Positions 26,498 through 36,818 are shown, numbered from the stretch's first letter. The stretch: 64,000 bases of DNA from JALZUE01 sp051251725 (GCA_051251725.1 JBPOFN010000014.1:1-64000), one strand, 5' to 3'. Numbers and translations are program-made. The notes: generated by a model from the letters alone, not told the origin.

Positions 26498-29400
26498 TTA
26501 GCTGTCGGGCTTGAGTGAATCGACAAGGGTGTTAATGTATTTTGATGCCAGCTCAAAGTCAAAGTCATTACACGCAGTAATGATAGTGTTAACTTCTTTG
26601 TTATGACTAGAGGCTATGGCTTGCAGGGTATCTAATAACGATTCATCAAATTCATTATTTTCAACATGATGTTGAAGCTGCAATAAAATTTCAACTAATT
26701 GCGGGTCCGAAATATGTTCACCAGAAGATTGGTTAACGCCATCTTTGTCGGTGCCATCACTCATTTTATTCGAACATTGACTAATCGATACGATCTCTGC
26801 TGTAATTTTTGTCAAAACGAATAAAGCGTCTTGTTCTTGTTTTTTCCGGCTTGCTTGCTCTAATTCACCGAATATATTCATTAAGCGGTTTAGTGCTAGA
26901 TTACCGGTAACGCCTTTATATTTATGAGCGATTTCTTCAATTGCTAGCCAATCGTTTTTTACTATTAATACTTTTAACAAGCTAATATCGTTTTCAGACT
27001 GAGATAAAAAGCGGTTAATTTCAACAAATAAAGAGGTTTTAGAACCCCACAGATTAATCCCTTTCTCGGTATCTATTTTTAATTGCTCATTCGGTGTAAC
27101 AACTGTCATGGCTGGCTGGAAGCTTTTGGCGGAAAGTGCGCCTGAAATTTCTCCCATCAATTGTCGAGTATCTATAGGTTTGTTGGCAAAACCGTCCATA
27201 CCAGCATCGGCCGATGATTGTCGGTCTTGCGGTAAAACACTGGCAGTCAAAGCAACAATTGGTAATCTTGGTAAGCCGTTGGCTAATTCAAATTCTCGTC
27301 TTTTACGGCTGGCGGTGAGGCCATCCATCACTGGCATTTGAATATCCATCAAGACAATATCAAGTTGCTCACTAGCCATTTTCAATAATGCTTGTTCGCC
27401 ATCACGGGCAACAGAGACTGTGTGGCTATTACGTTTTAGCAGTAAGGTTAATAACTCAATGTTTTGCTCAATATCATCAACCACTAAAATATGCAGGTGA
27501 GGAAGTTTCGCGGATTCCTCTTTAGTTTGTAATTCTGAGGAGGCATTGACCTGTTGAAGTGGGATGGTGAATTCAAATGTTGATCCCAAACCTTGCTCAC
27601 TGCTTGCGGTTATAGTGCCAGACATTAGTTCAACTAACTGTTTACTAATGGTGGTTCCTAGGCCTGTACCACCAAAACGACGACTCATGGATTCATCCGC
27701 CTGTGAAAAGGCATCAAAAATAGTCTCTAATTGCTCTGGCGTCATACCAATACCGGTATCGGATATTGAAAAGGTTAAAAGGCCCGGTGTATTTTCTTTA
27801 ATGGTGATTGAAATTTTGCCCTGTTCAGTAAATTTAACTGAATTACCAATGAGATTAGTGAGCACTTGTCGAATTCTGTCAGGGGCGCCGTTGTAGTAAC
27901 ATTGAGCCGCTTTGTCAACGTTAAGAGCAATTTCTAATCCCTTGTTTTGCGCTTGCAGCCAAAGGGTTGAAACGACAGCGTCAACTTCTTCAACTAAAGA
28001 AAAATCGCGATATTCTAATTGTAATTTTCCTTTGTCTAATTTCGCGCTATCAAGCACATCATTTAAAATATGTAATAATGATTTAGCGGCTTGATTGATT
28101 GTATTTAATTGTTTGCGTTGATGATTAACCAATTCATCATCTAATAATATATCGCTAAAACCGATAATCGCATTCATTGGGGTACGAATTTCATGGCTCA
28201 TATTGGCAAGGAATGCGGCGCGAGTTTCAGCGGCTTTCTCCGCTTTATCTTTGGCAGCAACCAGCTCAGATTCCATTTTTTTACGATCGGTAATATCCAT
28301 AATAAAACCGTCGAGATAATAATCGTCTGAATTTTCAATTTTAAGCGCACGGCCGTATCCCAGCATCCATTTAACTGCGTTGTAACGGTCAATGATGCGA
28401 AATTCTAATTTATAACCATCAGGGTGGCGTAAATCGGTTGCGCCAATACCTTCCATATCTTCAGGATGCACAAAATCGGCAATGCTGCGTTTAGGATCAG
28501 GATAGAGAAAATCTTCGGCTGGGTAGCCAATAATTTTTTCAACTTCGTCATTAATAAATAAATTTGGCCAACCCGGCACATCTAAACAGCGGTAGGCAAT
28601 ACCGGGAATATTGGTGACTAATGCGCGAATTTTAGCTTCGTTATCACGTAACTTGTTTTCCATTTCTTTGCGGGCACGTAAATCCGAAATAAAAGCGACA
28701 AACATATGCTGATTATCAAGCTCAACATGGCCAATGCTCAGCCGAACAGGGATGGTTTCTTTGCTCTTCGTCATGGCATCAACTTCACGACCAGAGCCAA
28801 TAATTTTAGCTTGGCGAGTTTTCAAATAATTATCAAGGTATTGGTCGTGATCTGTTTGGTATGGCATTGGCACTATCATTTTTACATTTTGGCCAAGTAG
28901 TTCTTCAGGTTGCCAGCCTAATAATTTAGAAACTGCATTATTAACGCTAATAATAATGCCTTTTGCGTCGATCGTAATAATTCCGTCAATAGCGGTATTC
29001 ATCGTGGCAATCAGTCGGCGTTCGTTGTGAATTGCGGCGGTTGATTTGTCTTTGTAACGAAAAATTAAATTGGCCGCCAATACTAACCCAATAATCACTA
29101 CCGTAATGACAGTGACTATCATTGCTAAAATCAAAGAAATTTCATTCGACTGCTGTGATAGTTCAATTCCCGGAGGCAAGACAAAGCGGGCCGCAGCCAT
29201 ACCGGTATAATGCATACCTGAAATTGCCGCACCCATAACGCAGCTCGAAATAATAATTTTACTATTTTTACTAAAAACCAAAGCTTTATTTTTATCTAGA
29301 CCAAAACTTATCCACAAAGATAAAATCGCTAAGCTAACCGCAACCAAAATAGAGATACAAAACATTAACAGGTCATAACGTAACAGCGGCGCCATTTCCA

Positions 29401-29833
29401 TTGCCGCCATTCCGACGTAGTGCATAGTGCCGATACCTGCACCCACTAACACACCACCTAAAACCAATTGCGGCCATTTTATTTTTTTACGGGTAATTAA
29501 ATTAAGTGCGACCCACGAGGCTGCAATCGCCGGTAAAACGGAAACCGCGGTAATTTCAAGCTGGTAACTAATGTCGGTACATAAATCTAAGGCCAGCATG
29601 CCAATAAAATGCATCGACCAAACTCCGCCGCCTAAGGCAATACTGCCAACTAATAATGATAAGTGCTTACGTGCAGAAGTGTTGTACGCCGCTTGAGATG
29701 CCACTTGAAAACCCATAAAAGAGGCAAAAATAGCGATCAAAACGGATAATAAAACTAGCCATGGGTCGTGTTCTGCCGCAACCAATAAGCTATCGTTGGT
29801 GTATTGAAAAAGCGCCGTTATTTTATTTTGCAT
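26498..29833 (-). CDS. MHYT-PAS-PAS hybrid histidine kinase with receiver and HPt domains
   Basis: A 1111-residue phosphorelay kinase. The N-terminal ~250 residues form a seven-helix MHYT sensor with three repeats of the H-x-x-GM motif (MHFIGML, MHYVGMAAME, MHYTGMAAA), proposed in this family to bind a metal and sense O2, CO or NO. Two PAS domains follow (~265-390 and ~395-520), then HisKA with His547 (MSHEIRTP), HATPase (GTGLGTTISK), a receiver domain (VDDIEQN ... LMDIQMPVMDG) and an HPt domain with His970 (AHKYKG). Phosphate can thus pass inside the protein and on to the HD-GYP regulator encoded 21 bases downstream. Confidence 0.95.
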   Translation of the reverse strand: MQNKITALFQYTNDSLLVAAEHDPWLVLLSVLIAIFASFMGFQVASQAAYNTSARKHLSLLVGSIALGGGVWSMHFIGMLALDLCTDISYQLEITAVSVLPAIAASWVALNLITRKKIKWPQLVLGGVLVGAGIGTMHYVGMAAMEMAPLLRYDLLMFCISILVAVSLAILSLWISFGLDKNKALVFSKNSKIIISSCVMGAAISGMHYTGMAAARFVLPPGIELSQQSNEISLILAMIVTVITVVIIGLVLAANLIFRYKDKSTAAIHNERRLIATMNTAIDGIITIDAKGIIISVNNAVSKLLGWQPEELLGQNVKMIVPMPYQTDHDQYLDNYLKTRQAKIIGSGREVDAMTKSKETIPVRLSIGHVELDNQHMFVAFISDLRARKEMENKLRDNEAKIRALVTNIPGIAYRCLDVPGWPNLFINDEVEKIIGYPAEDFLYPDPKRSIADFVHPEDMEGIGATDLRHPDGYKLEFRIIDRYNAVKWMLGYGRALKIENSDDYYLDGFIMDITDRKKMESELVAAKDKAEKAAETRAAFLANMSHEIRTPMNAIIGFSDILLDDELVNHQRKQLNTINQAAKSLLHILNDVLDSAKLDKGKLQLEYRDFSLVEEVDAVVSTLWLQAQNKGLEIALNVDKAAQCYYNGAPDRIRQVLTNLIGNSVKFTEQGKISITIKENTPGLLTFSISDTGIGMTPEQLETIFDAFSQADESMSRRFGGTGLGTTISKQLVELMSGTITASSEQGLGSTFEFTIPLQQVNASSELQTKEESAKLPHLHILVVDDIEQNIELLTLLLKRNSHTVSVARDGEQALLKMASEQLDIVLMDIQMPVMDGLTASRKRREFELANGLPRLPIVALTASVLPQDRQSSADAGMDGFANKPIDTRQLMGEISGALSAKSFQPAMTVVTPNEQLKIDTEKGINLWGSKTSLFVEINRFLSQSENDISLLKVLIVKNDWLAIEEIAHKYKGVTGNLALNRLMNIFGELEQASRKKQEQDALFVLTKITAEIVSISQCSNKMSDGTDKDGVNQSSGEHISDPQLVEILLQLQHHVENNEFDESLLDTLQAIASSHNKEVNTIITACNDFDFELASKYINTLVDSLKPDS

Positions 29834-30197
29834 AAATACTACATACGGTTATGAGACCGCCGAAAAGGCAATAGAGTTAATTTATAAAGGGTATAAACCT
29901 GTAAATCAACAGCTTGAAGTATTAAATATTATTTATACGTGCGTAAATGGACAAAGTAAGTTACCTCTTTAGCTTAAATATTCGCCATGTATTAGCCCTG
30001 TACTTTAACGTAATCAGATATTTAGCGGTTAAAAGCAGAGAAAGAACTTGAAGACATATTGTTTATGCATGCTAATATTTGCAAAGATAAACATCATGAT
30101 TGTTATTTATTAAAGTGGCAGGTCGGCAATTGGTGGCGTTATTTTTATCTGAAGATTGGTGAGTAGCATTTAATATAAACACATAAAGGATCTATCG
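29834..30197. other. Divergent promoter region between the MHYT kinase and mlaA genes
   Basis: A 364-base AT-rich gap between divergent genes. No gene, tRNA, terminator or repeated operator is apparent. It must contain the promoters of both operons. A ribosome-binding site (AAAGGA) precedes the ATG at 30198. Confidence 0.5.
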
Positions 30198-31052
30198 ATG
30201 TTAACTACGGGTAGTAATAAAAATTCGTATCAAATCAGTAAAAAGCTTAGTTATGTCAGTTTATCGTTTTTTTTGATGTTTTTGCTTAGTGCTTGTAGTG
30301 CGGTGCCATCAGAGTCTTCGGCTATTAACGAAGAAGTTAGACCGGCAACTCAAGTGGAAAAAGGTCCTTACGAAACGGCAGTTATGAACCAGCCAAGTGT
30401 CGTAAGTTATGAAGCGCCAGATGATCCGCTGCGATTTATTAATGAACCGATTTTTACTTTTAACGACAATGCCTATCAATACGTTTTCAGCCCGCTAGCT
30501 TCAGGCTATCAAAAAATTGTGCCACAGCCGATTGATACTGGCATCAGCAACTTTTTCTCAAATTTACGTGAACCTTTATACGCGATAAATCATTTGTTGC
30601 AGGGCAGTTTTGCTGAAAGTGGTGAGAGCGCAGTGCGGTTTTTAACCAATACTACCCTAGGCTTGGTAGGTTTATTTGACCCAGCCAATGATTGGATGGA
30701 TATCCCCAGTAACAAAACTACCTTTGATAAAACGCTTGCTGCCTATGGTGTCGGCCGGGGGAGCTTCTTAGTTTTACCATTGTTAGGGCCAACGAATGTT
30801 AGAGGAATAAGCTCTACGGTGTTTAATTCTTACGCCCATCCACTTAATTTTATTCATGATCAAGATGCAGCGCAGCAACTGTTAATTTTTGATGGTATCC
30901 ATGGCCAAATACCTTTGCTTTCAAGATACCCAGCCATTGTTGCCAAGGTTGAAAATAAATATGAGTTTATTCGAAATTTATATCTGCAAGGTTTACAGCG
31001 AGATCAAGCAGCAGAAGCGACTCGTAAACTTCAACAACCAGACACGGAATAA
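30198..31052 (+). CDS. MlaA-family phospholipid-transport lipoprotein
   Basis: A 284-residue lipoprotein (lipobox LLSAC, Cys near residue 33). The body is typical MlaA/VacJ: DPLRFINEPIFTFND, PQPIDTGISNFFSNLREP, RFLTNTTLGLVGLFDPA and FLVLPLLGPTNVRG. In E. coli MlaA sits in the outer membrane with a porin and passes phospholipids to the periplasmic MlaC. No other mla genes are here. Instead the gene is followed after two bases by an RND/MMPL transporter, an arrangement that suggests a dedicated lipid or hydrophobic-molecule path across the envelope. Confidence 0.93.
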   Translation: MLTTGSNKNSYQISKKLSYVSLSFFLMFLLSACSAVPSESSAINEEVRPATQVEKGPYETAVMNQPSVVSYEAPDDPLRFINEPIFTFNDNAYQYVFSPLASGYQKIVPQPIDTGISNFFSNLREPLYAINHLLQGSFAESGESAVRFLTNTTLGLVGLFDPANDWMDIPSNKTTFDKTLAAYGVGRGSFLVLPLLGPTNVRGISSTVFNSYAHPLNFIHDQDAAQQLLIFDGIHGQIPLLSRYPAIVAKVENKYEFIRNLYLQGLQRDQAAEATRKLQQPDTE

Positions 31053-31054
31053 GT

Positions 31055-33439
31055 ATGTTTAAACCAACAGTTAAAATATCTGCCTATATTGTTTGCCTGG
31101 TTTTTACTGTGGCAACAATACTATTAGCTTTGCAAGCTCGCAATTTTGAAATAAATGCCTCCGCCGATACCCTCTTAGTTGATGATAATAAACATTATAT
31201 TTTAAGCCAGTTGGCAGATCAGCGTTACGGCTCAGAAGAATTTATTCTGATCACTTACCAGCCGAAAAGTGACAGTGTTTTTGATGAAAAAACGCTAACC
31301 ACAATCGCTGAGATTAGCGAGAAAATCACAAAAATCAAACGGGTTAAAAACGTCAATAGCATTATAAATGTGCCTATTTTTACTGCTGCAGAAAGTTTTG
31401 ATGCTGATGTTAGCTCACTCACTTGGCAAGAAAAAAAGTTTGCTCAAAAGACCTTATTATTAAGTTTAAAAAATCACCCGCTCTACGAAGATTTATTGAT
31501 CAACAAAGCACAAACCGCCTTATCTATGCAGGTTGTGTTTAAGGAAAGCATCGAATTAACGAATGTTAATAACAAGATCATTAATATTAAAAAACACCTG
31601 TTAAAGCGCGAGCTAACTGCCGCTGAGCAAAAAGAACTAACACAATTAAAACTGCAAAGTTCAGTTATTAATAAAACCTTAGAAACAGAGCGCATTGAAG
31701 AAATTGAAGCGATTCGCAACTTACTTAAACCTTATCAAAATAACGGTGATTTTTATTTAGGTGGCAACAACTTATTGTCGTATGAACTGATTAAAATAAT
31801 AGAAAATGATTTGGTACTTTTTGGTTCAGCTATTTTAGCTTTAGTGGTAATACTTTTAGCTTACTTATTTCGGCAACTAAGCTGGGTTTTGTTACCGATT
31901 GTATGCTGCGCCATTAGCGTTATTATTACTGTGGGATTATTAACGGCATTAGCCTTTAAAGTGACCGTGATTTCTGCCAACGTTTTTGCCTTACAAATAA
32001 TTTTGTCGCTAGCGATGATTATTCATTTAATTGTGCATTATCAAGAGCTAGTACTGAAACATCAAGATTGGACACACACCAAGTTGGTGCTAGAAACCAT
32101 TAAACAAAAAATTAATCCCTGTTTTTACGCCGGTTTAACCACGGCAATTGGCTTTGGTTCGCTAATTTTTAGCGGCGTGCAACCTGTGATTAGTTTTGGT
32201 TGGATGATGGTAGTGGCCATGCTGGTGAGTTTTCTGGTTAGCTTAGTGTTTTTTCCGGCATTATTAATTACCTTTTTTGGCAAACAAACACATGTCGCCA
32301 AACATAAATTGGTTGAAAAAAGCATGACCTGGTGTGCGACTACCGCCGCTCATAAACCCAAACGAATTATTGCCCTGTCGTCATTATTAACGGTTATTGG
32401 TTTGGTCGGCTGTTTGTTGTTAACGGCAGAAAACAGCTTTTTAAATTATTTTGATAAGTCGACTGACGTTCGCAAAGAATTAAGCTTTATTGATCAGCAA
32501 TTTGGTGGCTCAACCTCATTTGACCTTTTATATGATATTCCTGCCGATGAAATAAAAACGGATTTAATTATTTCAGCCGCCGCAGTGCAAACCATTACTG
32601 ATATTCAAAATATGTTGGCTGAGCAAACGGCAATTGGCTCGATCACGTCATTGGCTGATTTTACTAAAATAGCGCAAGTAGTAAACGGAAAACCGCTAAC
32701 CGAATATGAATTAACCGCGCTTTATAAAAGTTTAGATCCGGCCTTACAACAAAGCCTGTTTGGGGCTTATTTTTCAGAACAAGACAAGCAAGTGCGTATT
32801 TCAATGCGAGTGCAAGATAGTACTGAAAATTTAAATAGGGCGGACTTATTAGCCAATATTCATCAAGAATTAGCAAATTTAGGGATAGAAAAAACACAAT
32901 ATACCTTAACCGGCTTATTTATCCTTTATGAAGATGTATTGTCACATTTAGTTGACTCACAAATACTGACCTTAATGATAGTTTATAGTGCGATGGCAAT
33001 TACCTTAATGATTATCTTTTCTTCCTTTAAAGTGGCGATAATTGCCTTAGTGCCGAACTTTATTACCACCGCGATTATTATGGGGGTAATGGGGCTTTTT
33101 GCTATTCCGCTCGATTTAATGACCATTACTATTGCGGCAGTTGCAATGGGAATTTCAATGGATGACACCATACATTATGTTCATCGTTATTTAGACGAAT
33201 TAAAACAAAATGCTGGTGGCGATAAAGCTGATTACGTATTAAAAACCAATGTATCGGTTGGTTATGCGCTGATCTACACCACGACGATTATTGTGGTTGG
33301 TTTTGGCTCACTGATTTTTTCAAACTTTGTACCGAGTATGTTATTTGGCTTATTAACCAGTATTGCTATGGTTGTCGCGTTATTAACTGATATTACAACG
33401 TTGCCAGTAATGCTTAAAAAATATATCAAACATGCTTAA
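31055..33439 (+). CDS. RND-superfamily (MMPL/HpnN-like) transporter
   Basis: A 794-residue protein with the two-fold RND architecture: TM1 (~8-28), a large periplasmic loop, a six-helix bundle (~250-400) with the GF(G)SLIFS segment, TM7 (~440), a second periplasmic loop, and a second bundle (~630-790) with AVAMGISMDDTIHYVHRY, the sterol-sensing-like segment of this family. It belongs to the lipid-exporter-like branch (hopanoid or fatty-acid export) rather than the AcrB multidrug pumps. The gene starts two bases after mlaA and is probably translationally coupled to it. The charged residues in the IDD segment would serve proton coupling. The substrate is unknown. Confidence 0.9.
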   Translation: MFKPTVKISAYIVCLVFTVATILLALQARNFEINASADTLLVDDNKHYILSQLADQRYGSEEFILITYQPKSDSVFDEKTLTTIAEISEKITKIKRVKNVNSIINVPIFTAAESFDADVSSLTWQEKKFAQKTLLLSLKNHPLYEDLLINKAQTALSMQVVFKESIELTNVNNKIINIKKHLLKRELTAAEQKELTQLKLQSSVINKTLETERIEEIEAIRNLLKPYQNNGDFYLGGNNLLSYELIKIIENDLVLFGSAILALVVILLAYLFRQLSWVLLPIVCCAISVIITVGLLTALAFKVTVISANVFALQIILSLAMIIHLIVHYQELVLKHQDWTHTKLVLETIKQKINPCFYAGLTTAIGFGSLIFSGVQPVISFGWMMVVAMLVSFLVSLVFFPALLITFFGKQTHVAKHKLVEKSMTWCATTAAHKPKRIIALSSLLTVIGLVGCLLLTAENSFLNYFDKSTDVRKELSFIDQQFGGSTSFDLLYDIPADEIKTDLIISAAAVQTITDIQNMLAEQTAIGSITSLADFTKIAQVVNGKPLTEYELTALYKSLDPALQQSLFGAYFSEQDKQVRISMRVQDSTENLNRADLLANIHQELANLGIEKTQYTLTGLFILYEDVLSHLVDSQILTLMIVYSAMAITLMIIFSSFKVAIIALVPNFITTAIIMGVMGLFAIPLDLMTITIAAVAMGISMDDTIHYVHRYLDELKQNAGGDKADYVLKTNVSVGYALIYTTTIIVVGFGSLIFSNFVPSMLFGLLTSIAMVVALLTDITTLPVMLKKYIKHA

Positions 33440-33609
33440 GGGGTGATTACTTTTTCTTCTTCTTTCTTTTTTAATGTGTTATCTTTGTTAACATATGATG
33501 TTTGTGGTTGGGGAACGCTAGGCTAACTCGTTAGTTTAGTTTTAACTTAAATCACCAACATCACTATAACTTTAGCTTTCTACACCACGACTAAAAAAGG
33601 CGTAGCCAC

Positions 33610-34755
33610 ATGATAAATAAAGAATTGAATCGCTTAGTTAATAGCTTTACTGACAAAGCGTTAATTAGCAAAGCACTAACAAAAAAAACACTTAAGAAGA
33701 GTTTAAGCCTAGCGAGTATTTTTTTGGTGCTAACACAAGTTACTGGCTGTGATAACAGCACCGAATCTGCCACTGTTGAAAAATCTTCAGTAGTAAAAGC
33801 GGCAACAGTGCCAGCCAGCACAAAAACATTATTACCTTTAAGCGACCCTAAAAATACCGGTGGCTGGGTGTTAAATACTGACGTTAGTGATGAATTTGAC
33901 GGTGAAGTATTAGATGAAGACCGCTGGTTTATTGTTGGCAAACTTGAAAATGGTAAGCCGGTTTATAAAGACCCAGATCATCCAGAACGTGAAGTATGGA
34001 TTGGCCGTGCACCCGCGCAATTTTCAGGCGGTAATGTCCGTTTAGAAGATGGCATGTTGAAACTATCAACGCGCTGGGAGCCTGATTTTCCGTTTACGAC
34101 AGAGCAAGGTTTAGATAACGTTAAGTGGCAATATGAAAACTTCACTACTGCGGCTGTGATCAACCGTAAAGTATTCAAATATGGTTATATGGAAGTACGT
34201 GCTAAAGCAGCTGACGCTGAAGTTTCTAGTGCTTTTTGGATGACTAGACACGAAACGCCAAACGGCCAACGCAATGACACTGAGCTCGAGCTTGATATGT
34301 TTGAGCACTTTGGTAGCCATCGTATGGCAGGTGAAGCGCACCGCGACAGAGATCTGTGGTGGACAATTCATGATTGGGATCCAAAGTTTGGCCACGAAAA
34401 TGGTGCTAATGTAACTTATACCGAAACCAAAGACTTAGGTTTTAGAGTTGCTGCTGATTTTCATACCTATGGTTTTGAGTGGACAGAAACTGGCATTCGT
34501 TATTTTATCGACGGTAAATTATTCTCAGATGCGCCAATCGCTGCTATTGAAGAATTTGCTAAGAAAAAAGGCCGTGACAAAGGCTATGTCATCGATAAAG
34601 CGATGCACCTTTGGTTAGACTCGGAAGCGTTTCCTTGGCGCGGATATCCAGACTCAAAAGAAGATTTAGAACTCAATAGCCCTGAAGGTGAAAAAGACGA
34701 CGGTATTGTTGATTACGAAATTGAATATGTAAGAGTTTGGCAACAACCTAAATAA
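33610..34755 (+). CDS. GH16 lipoprotein, red-algal-galactan-type (agarase/porphyranase/carrageenase clade)
   Basis: A 381-residue protein. A charged n-region and hydrophobic stretch end in a lipobox with Cys47 (QVTGC). The catalytic motif ELDMFE gives nucleophile Glu227, Asp229 and acid/base Glu232. Its ExDxxE spacing marks the beta-bulge branch of GH16, which holds laminarinases, agarases, porphyranases and carrageenases. The segment LWLDSEAFPWRGYPD near the C-terminus resembles the agarase side more than laminarinases, but subfamily and substrate cannot be fixed by eye. It ends in a terminator and is convergent with the GH42 gene. It may release galactan fragments at the surface. Confidence 0.85.
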   Translation: MINKELNRLVNSFTDKALISKALTKKTLKKSLSLASIFLVLTQVTGCDNSTESATVEKSSVVKAATVPASTKTLLPLSDPKNTGGWVLNTDVSDEFDGEVLDEDRWFIVGKLENGKPVYKDPDHPEREVWIGRAPAQFSGGNVRLEDGMLKLSTRWEPDFPFTTEQGLDNVKWQYENFTTAAVINRKVFKYGYMEVRAKAADAEVSSAFWMTRHETPNGQRNDTELELDMFEHFGSHRMAGEAHRDRDLWWTIHDWDPKFGHENGANVTYTETKDLGFRVAADFHTYGFEWTETGIRYFIDGKLFSDAPIAAIEEFAKKKGRDKGYVIDKAMHLWLDSEAFPWRGYPDSKEDLELNSPEGEKDDGIVDYEIEYVRVWQQPK

Positions 34756-34786
34756 GGTTAACCGCCAGTATGTTTGTTAAATTTAT

Positions 34787-34820
34787 AAGCCCTGCCTAAT
34801 CGCGGGGCTTATTTATTTTT
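34787..34820. terminator. Terminator between GH16 and GH42 genes
   Basis: AAGCCCTGC (34787-34795) pairs with GCGGGGCTT (34802-34810) with one T-G wobble, and ATTTATTTTT follows. It serves the GH16 gene and may also stop GH42 transcription from the other side. Confidence 0.75.
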
Positions 34821-34862
34821 ATCGTTCAAATACTATCAGCATTCTACTTTTAGTTTAGGAAA

Positions 34863-36818
34863 TTACACTTCAATAATCGAAATATCATAAGGCTGGATAT
34901 CTTGTTTACCTATTATGTACTTGCCTAAATGATCGGGTAATTTTTTAACTTCGCCAGAATAATTCATCATAAACACGATATTATCGCGTTGCATCATGCG
35001 GACATCTTTAGGTAAAGCTAAGGTCTTTAACCCCAAGTCATCGGCGAGCTGTTTAAATAAAGCAATTAAGAAAGCGTCACAGGTTAAAGTCGAGATATAA
35101 GTAATGTTTTTATAGGAAACCACCGCAGGGGTGTTGTCATGGTAACTAGCAACCGTACTTACTCCTTCATCTAACCATAACTCTTCACGCCAACGATTAC
35201 TTTCAAAAACCTTATCTTGTAGATGTAATTTTTCACCACAAGTGGAGCGTATAGTCTCAGTTGAAATAACTTTTATCGGAATAAGTGCTTGAATTAAACC
35301 AGGGCCTAATGTTGGTGCTAGCCAAAATTCATCCGTTTTACTGCCTGAGCGCGGGCCAAAAACTAACTGGGCTTTAGCTTGTTTACATTTGTCGATAAAA
35401 GCATCATCAACGATAGGCAAACACGGAGCAATAATCATGTCGTATTGTGCAAGATCACTATCAATAGATATGAAATCAACCGCTAAACCCAGTTGTCTTA
35501 GGGCTGAATAATAAGAAAATTCAACCTGTTGATGATTGTAATTTATGCCTTGAACTTCAATCTCAGTAACCCATTGGTTTAAAGTACCGGTAACAATGGC
35601 GACTTTCGCGGTAATTGGCGCTTTGGTAGAAAAATCGATTTTTGCTAGCACATCACGTACTTCGCTAATTTCATACCATGCTTGTGATTTAGAATTATCA
35701 TTGCGTTTGATGCCCGCATGCATTTGTTCTTGAGCAAACGGTGCTTGGCGCCATCTAAAATAACAAACACATTCGGCGCCATGAGCAAAAGCTTGCCATG
35801 ACCATAACTTAACCATTCCTTTTTCTGGGCGTGGATTGTGAAATGCCCAGTTTACTGGCCCTGGTTGTTGCTCCATTACCCAGAAATTATCTTTGCTTAA
35901 TCCTCTACTTTGATCAAAGGCATAACTAGCAAAATCTGGGTGCCCGGTCCGCATATAAGGTTTAAATTCTTCCGCGGGCAGGTCACTAAAAAATAAATCT
36001 GAGCGACCTAAAGGATAATTATCATAACTCACAAAATCTAAATTTTCTGCTAGAGCAAAATTATCTGTTTGTGTATCTGCCATCGGAATGAAGTTATGGG
36101 TGATAAATTTATCAGGTGAATTTTGTCTAATGACGTCGATCATCTTGTTGTGAAAGTTAATTACTTGATCTGAACTAAACCGTCGATAAGCTAATTGATG
36201 TGAAGGATTTGTTTCTGTTACCGCAAGGATTGGTAATTCAATTTGTTCAAAGTTTTGATATTCCATTGACCAAAAGACATTACCCCAAGCGCTGTTTAAT
36301 GCGTCGATATTGTCGTAGCGCTGTTGACACCATTGTTGAAAGGCCTGTTTCGCGCTTGCTGAACCACTATGTGTGGTGTCATGACATGCCAGCTCATTAT
36401 CTGTTTGCCAACCGCAAATATTTTGGTGGTTACCATAACGTTTGGCGATAATTTCTGATATCTCGATTGCTTTTCTTTGGTAATCAGGGCTAGAGAAATC
36501 ATAATGACGTCTTGAGCCAAAACCTCGTACATGTCCTGTATTTACATCAACAGGTAAGATACTTGGATATTTATCTATTAACCATTTCGGTGGTGTCGCT
36601 GTCGGTGTACACATAATAACTTCTAAGCCAGCAGCCGCTAATGTTGAAATAGCTCTATCTAACCACTCAAAATCATATTGCCCTTCAACCGGCTCTATTC
36701 GTGACCATGCAAACTCGGCAATTCTTACATAACGTAAACCGAGCTCATACATTTCTTTTGCGTCTTGAGCCCACATTGATTCAGGCCAGTGTTCTGGGTA
36801 ATAGCAAATACCAAGCAT
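34863..36818 (-). CDS. GH42 beta-galactosidase, cytoplasmic
   Basis: A 651-residue enzyme that starts directly with the family's first strand (MLGICYYPEHWPESMW) and has no signal peptide. The acid/base is Glu142 (WQTDNELACH) and the nucleophile Glu316 (FWVMEQQPGPVNW). The C-terminal part holds the glutamine-amidotransferase-like trimerisation domain and a small beta domain. GH42 enzymes act on small beta-galactosides inside the cell. It is divergent from the GH36 alpha-galactosidase, so the pair can strip both alpha- and beta-linked galactose. GGTGG lies upstream of the ATG. Candidate substrates here are beta-galactosylglycerol, the product of alpha-galactose removal from digalactosylglycerol, or galactan oligomers. 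Confidence 0.95.
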   Translation of the reverse strand: MLGICYYPEHWPESMWAQDAKEMYELGLRYVRIAEFAWSRIEPVEGQYDFEWLDRAISTLAAAGLEVIMCTPTATPPKWLIDKYPSILPVDVNTGHVRGFGSRRHYDFSSPDYQRKAIEISEIIAKRYGNHQNICGWQTDNELACHDTTHSGSASAKQAFQQWCQQRYDNIDALNSAWGNVFWSMEYQNFEQIELPILAVTETNPSHQLAYRRFSSDQVINFHNKMIDVIRQNSPDKFITHNFIPMADTQTDNFALAENLDFVSYDNYPLGRSDLFFSDLPAEEFKPYMRTGHPDFASYAFDQSRGLSKDNFWVMEQQPGPVNWAFHNPRPEKGMVKLWSWQAFAHGAECVCYFRWRQAPFAQEQMHAGIKRNDNSKSQAWYEISEVRDVLAKIDFSTKAPITAKVAIVTGTLNQWVTEIEVQGINYNHQQVEFSYYSALRQLGLAVDFISIDSDLAQYDMIIAPCLPIVDDAFIDKCKQAKAQLVFGPRSGSKTDEFWLAPTLGPGLIQALIPIKVISTETIRSTCGEKLHLQDKVFESNRWREELWLDEGVSTVASYHDNTPAVVSYKNITYISTLTCDAFLIALFKQLADDLGLKTLALPKDVRMMQRDNIVFMMNYSGEVKKLPDHLGKYIIGKQDIQPYDISIIEV

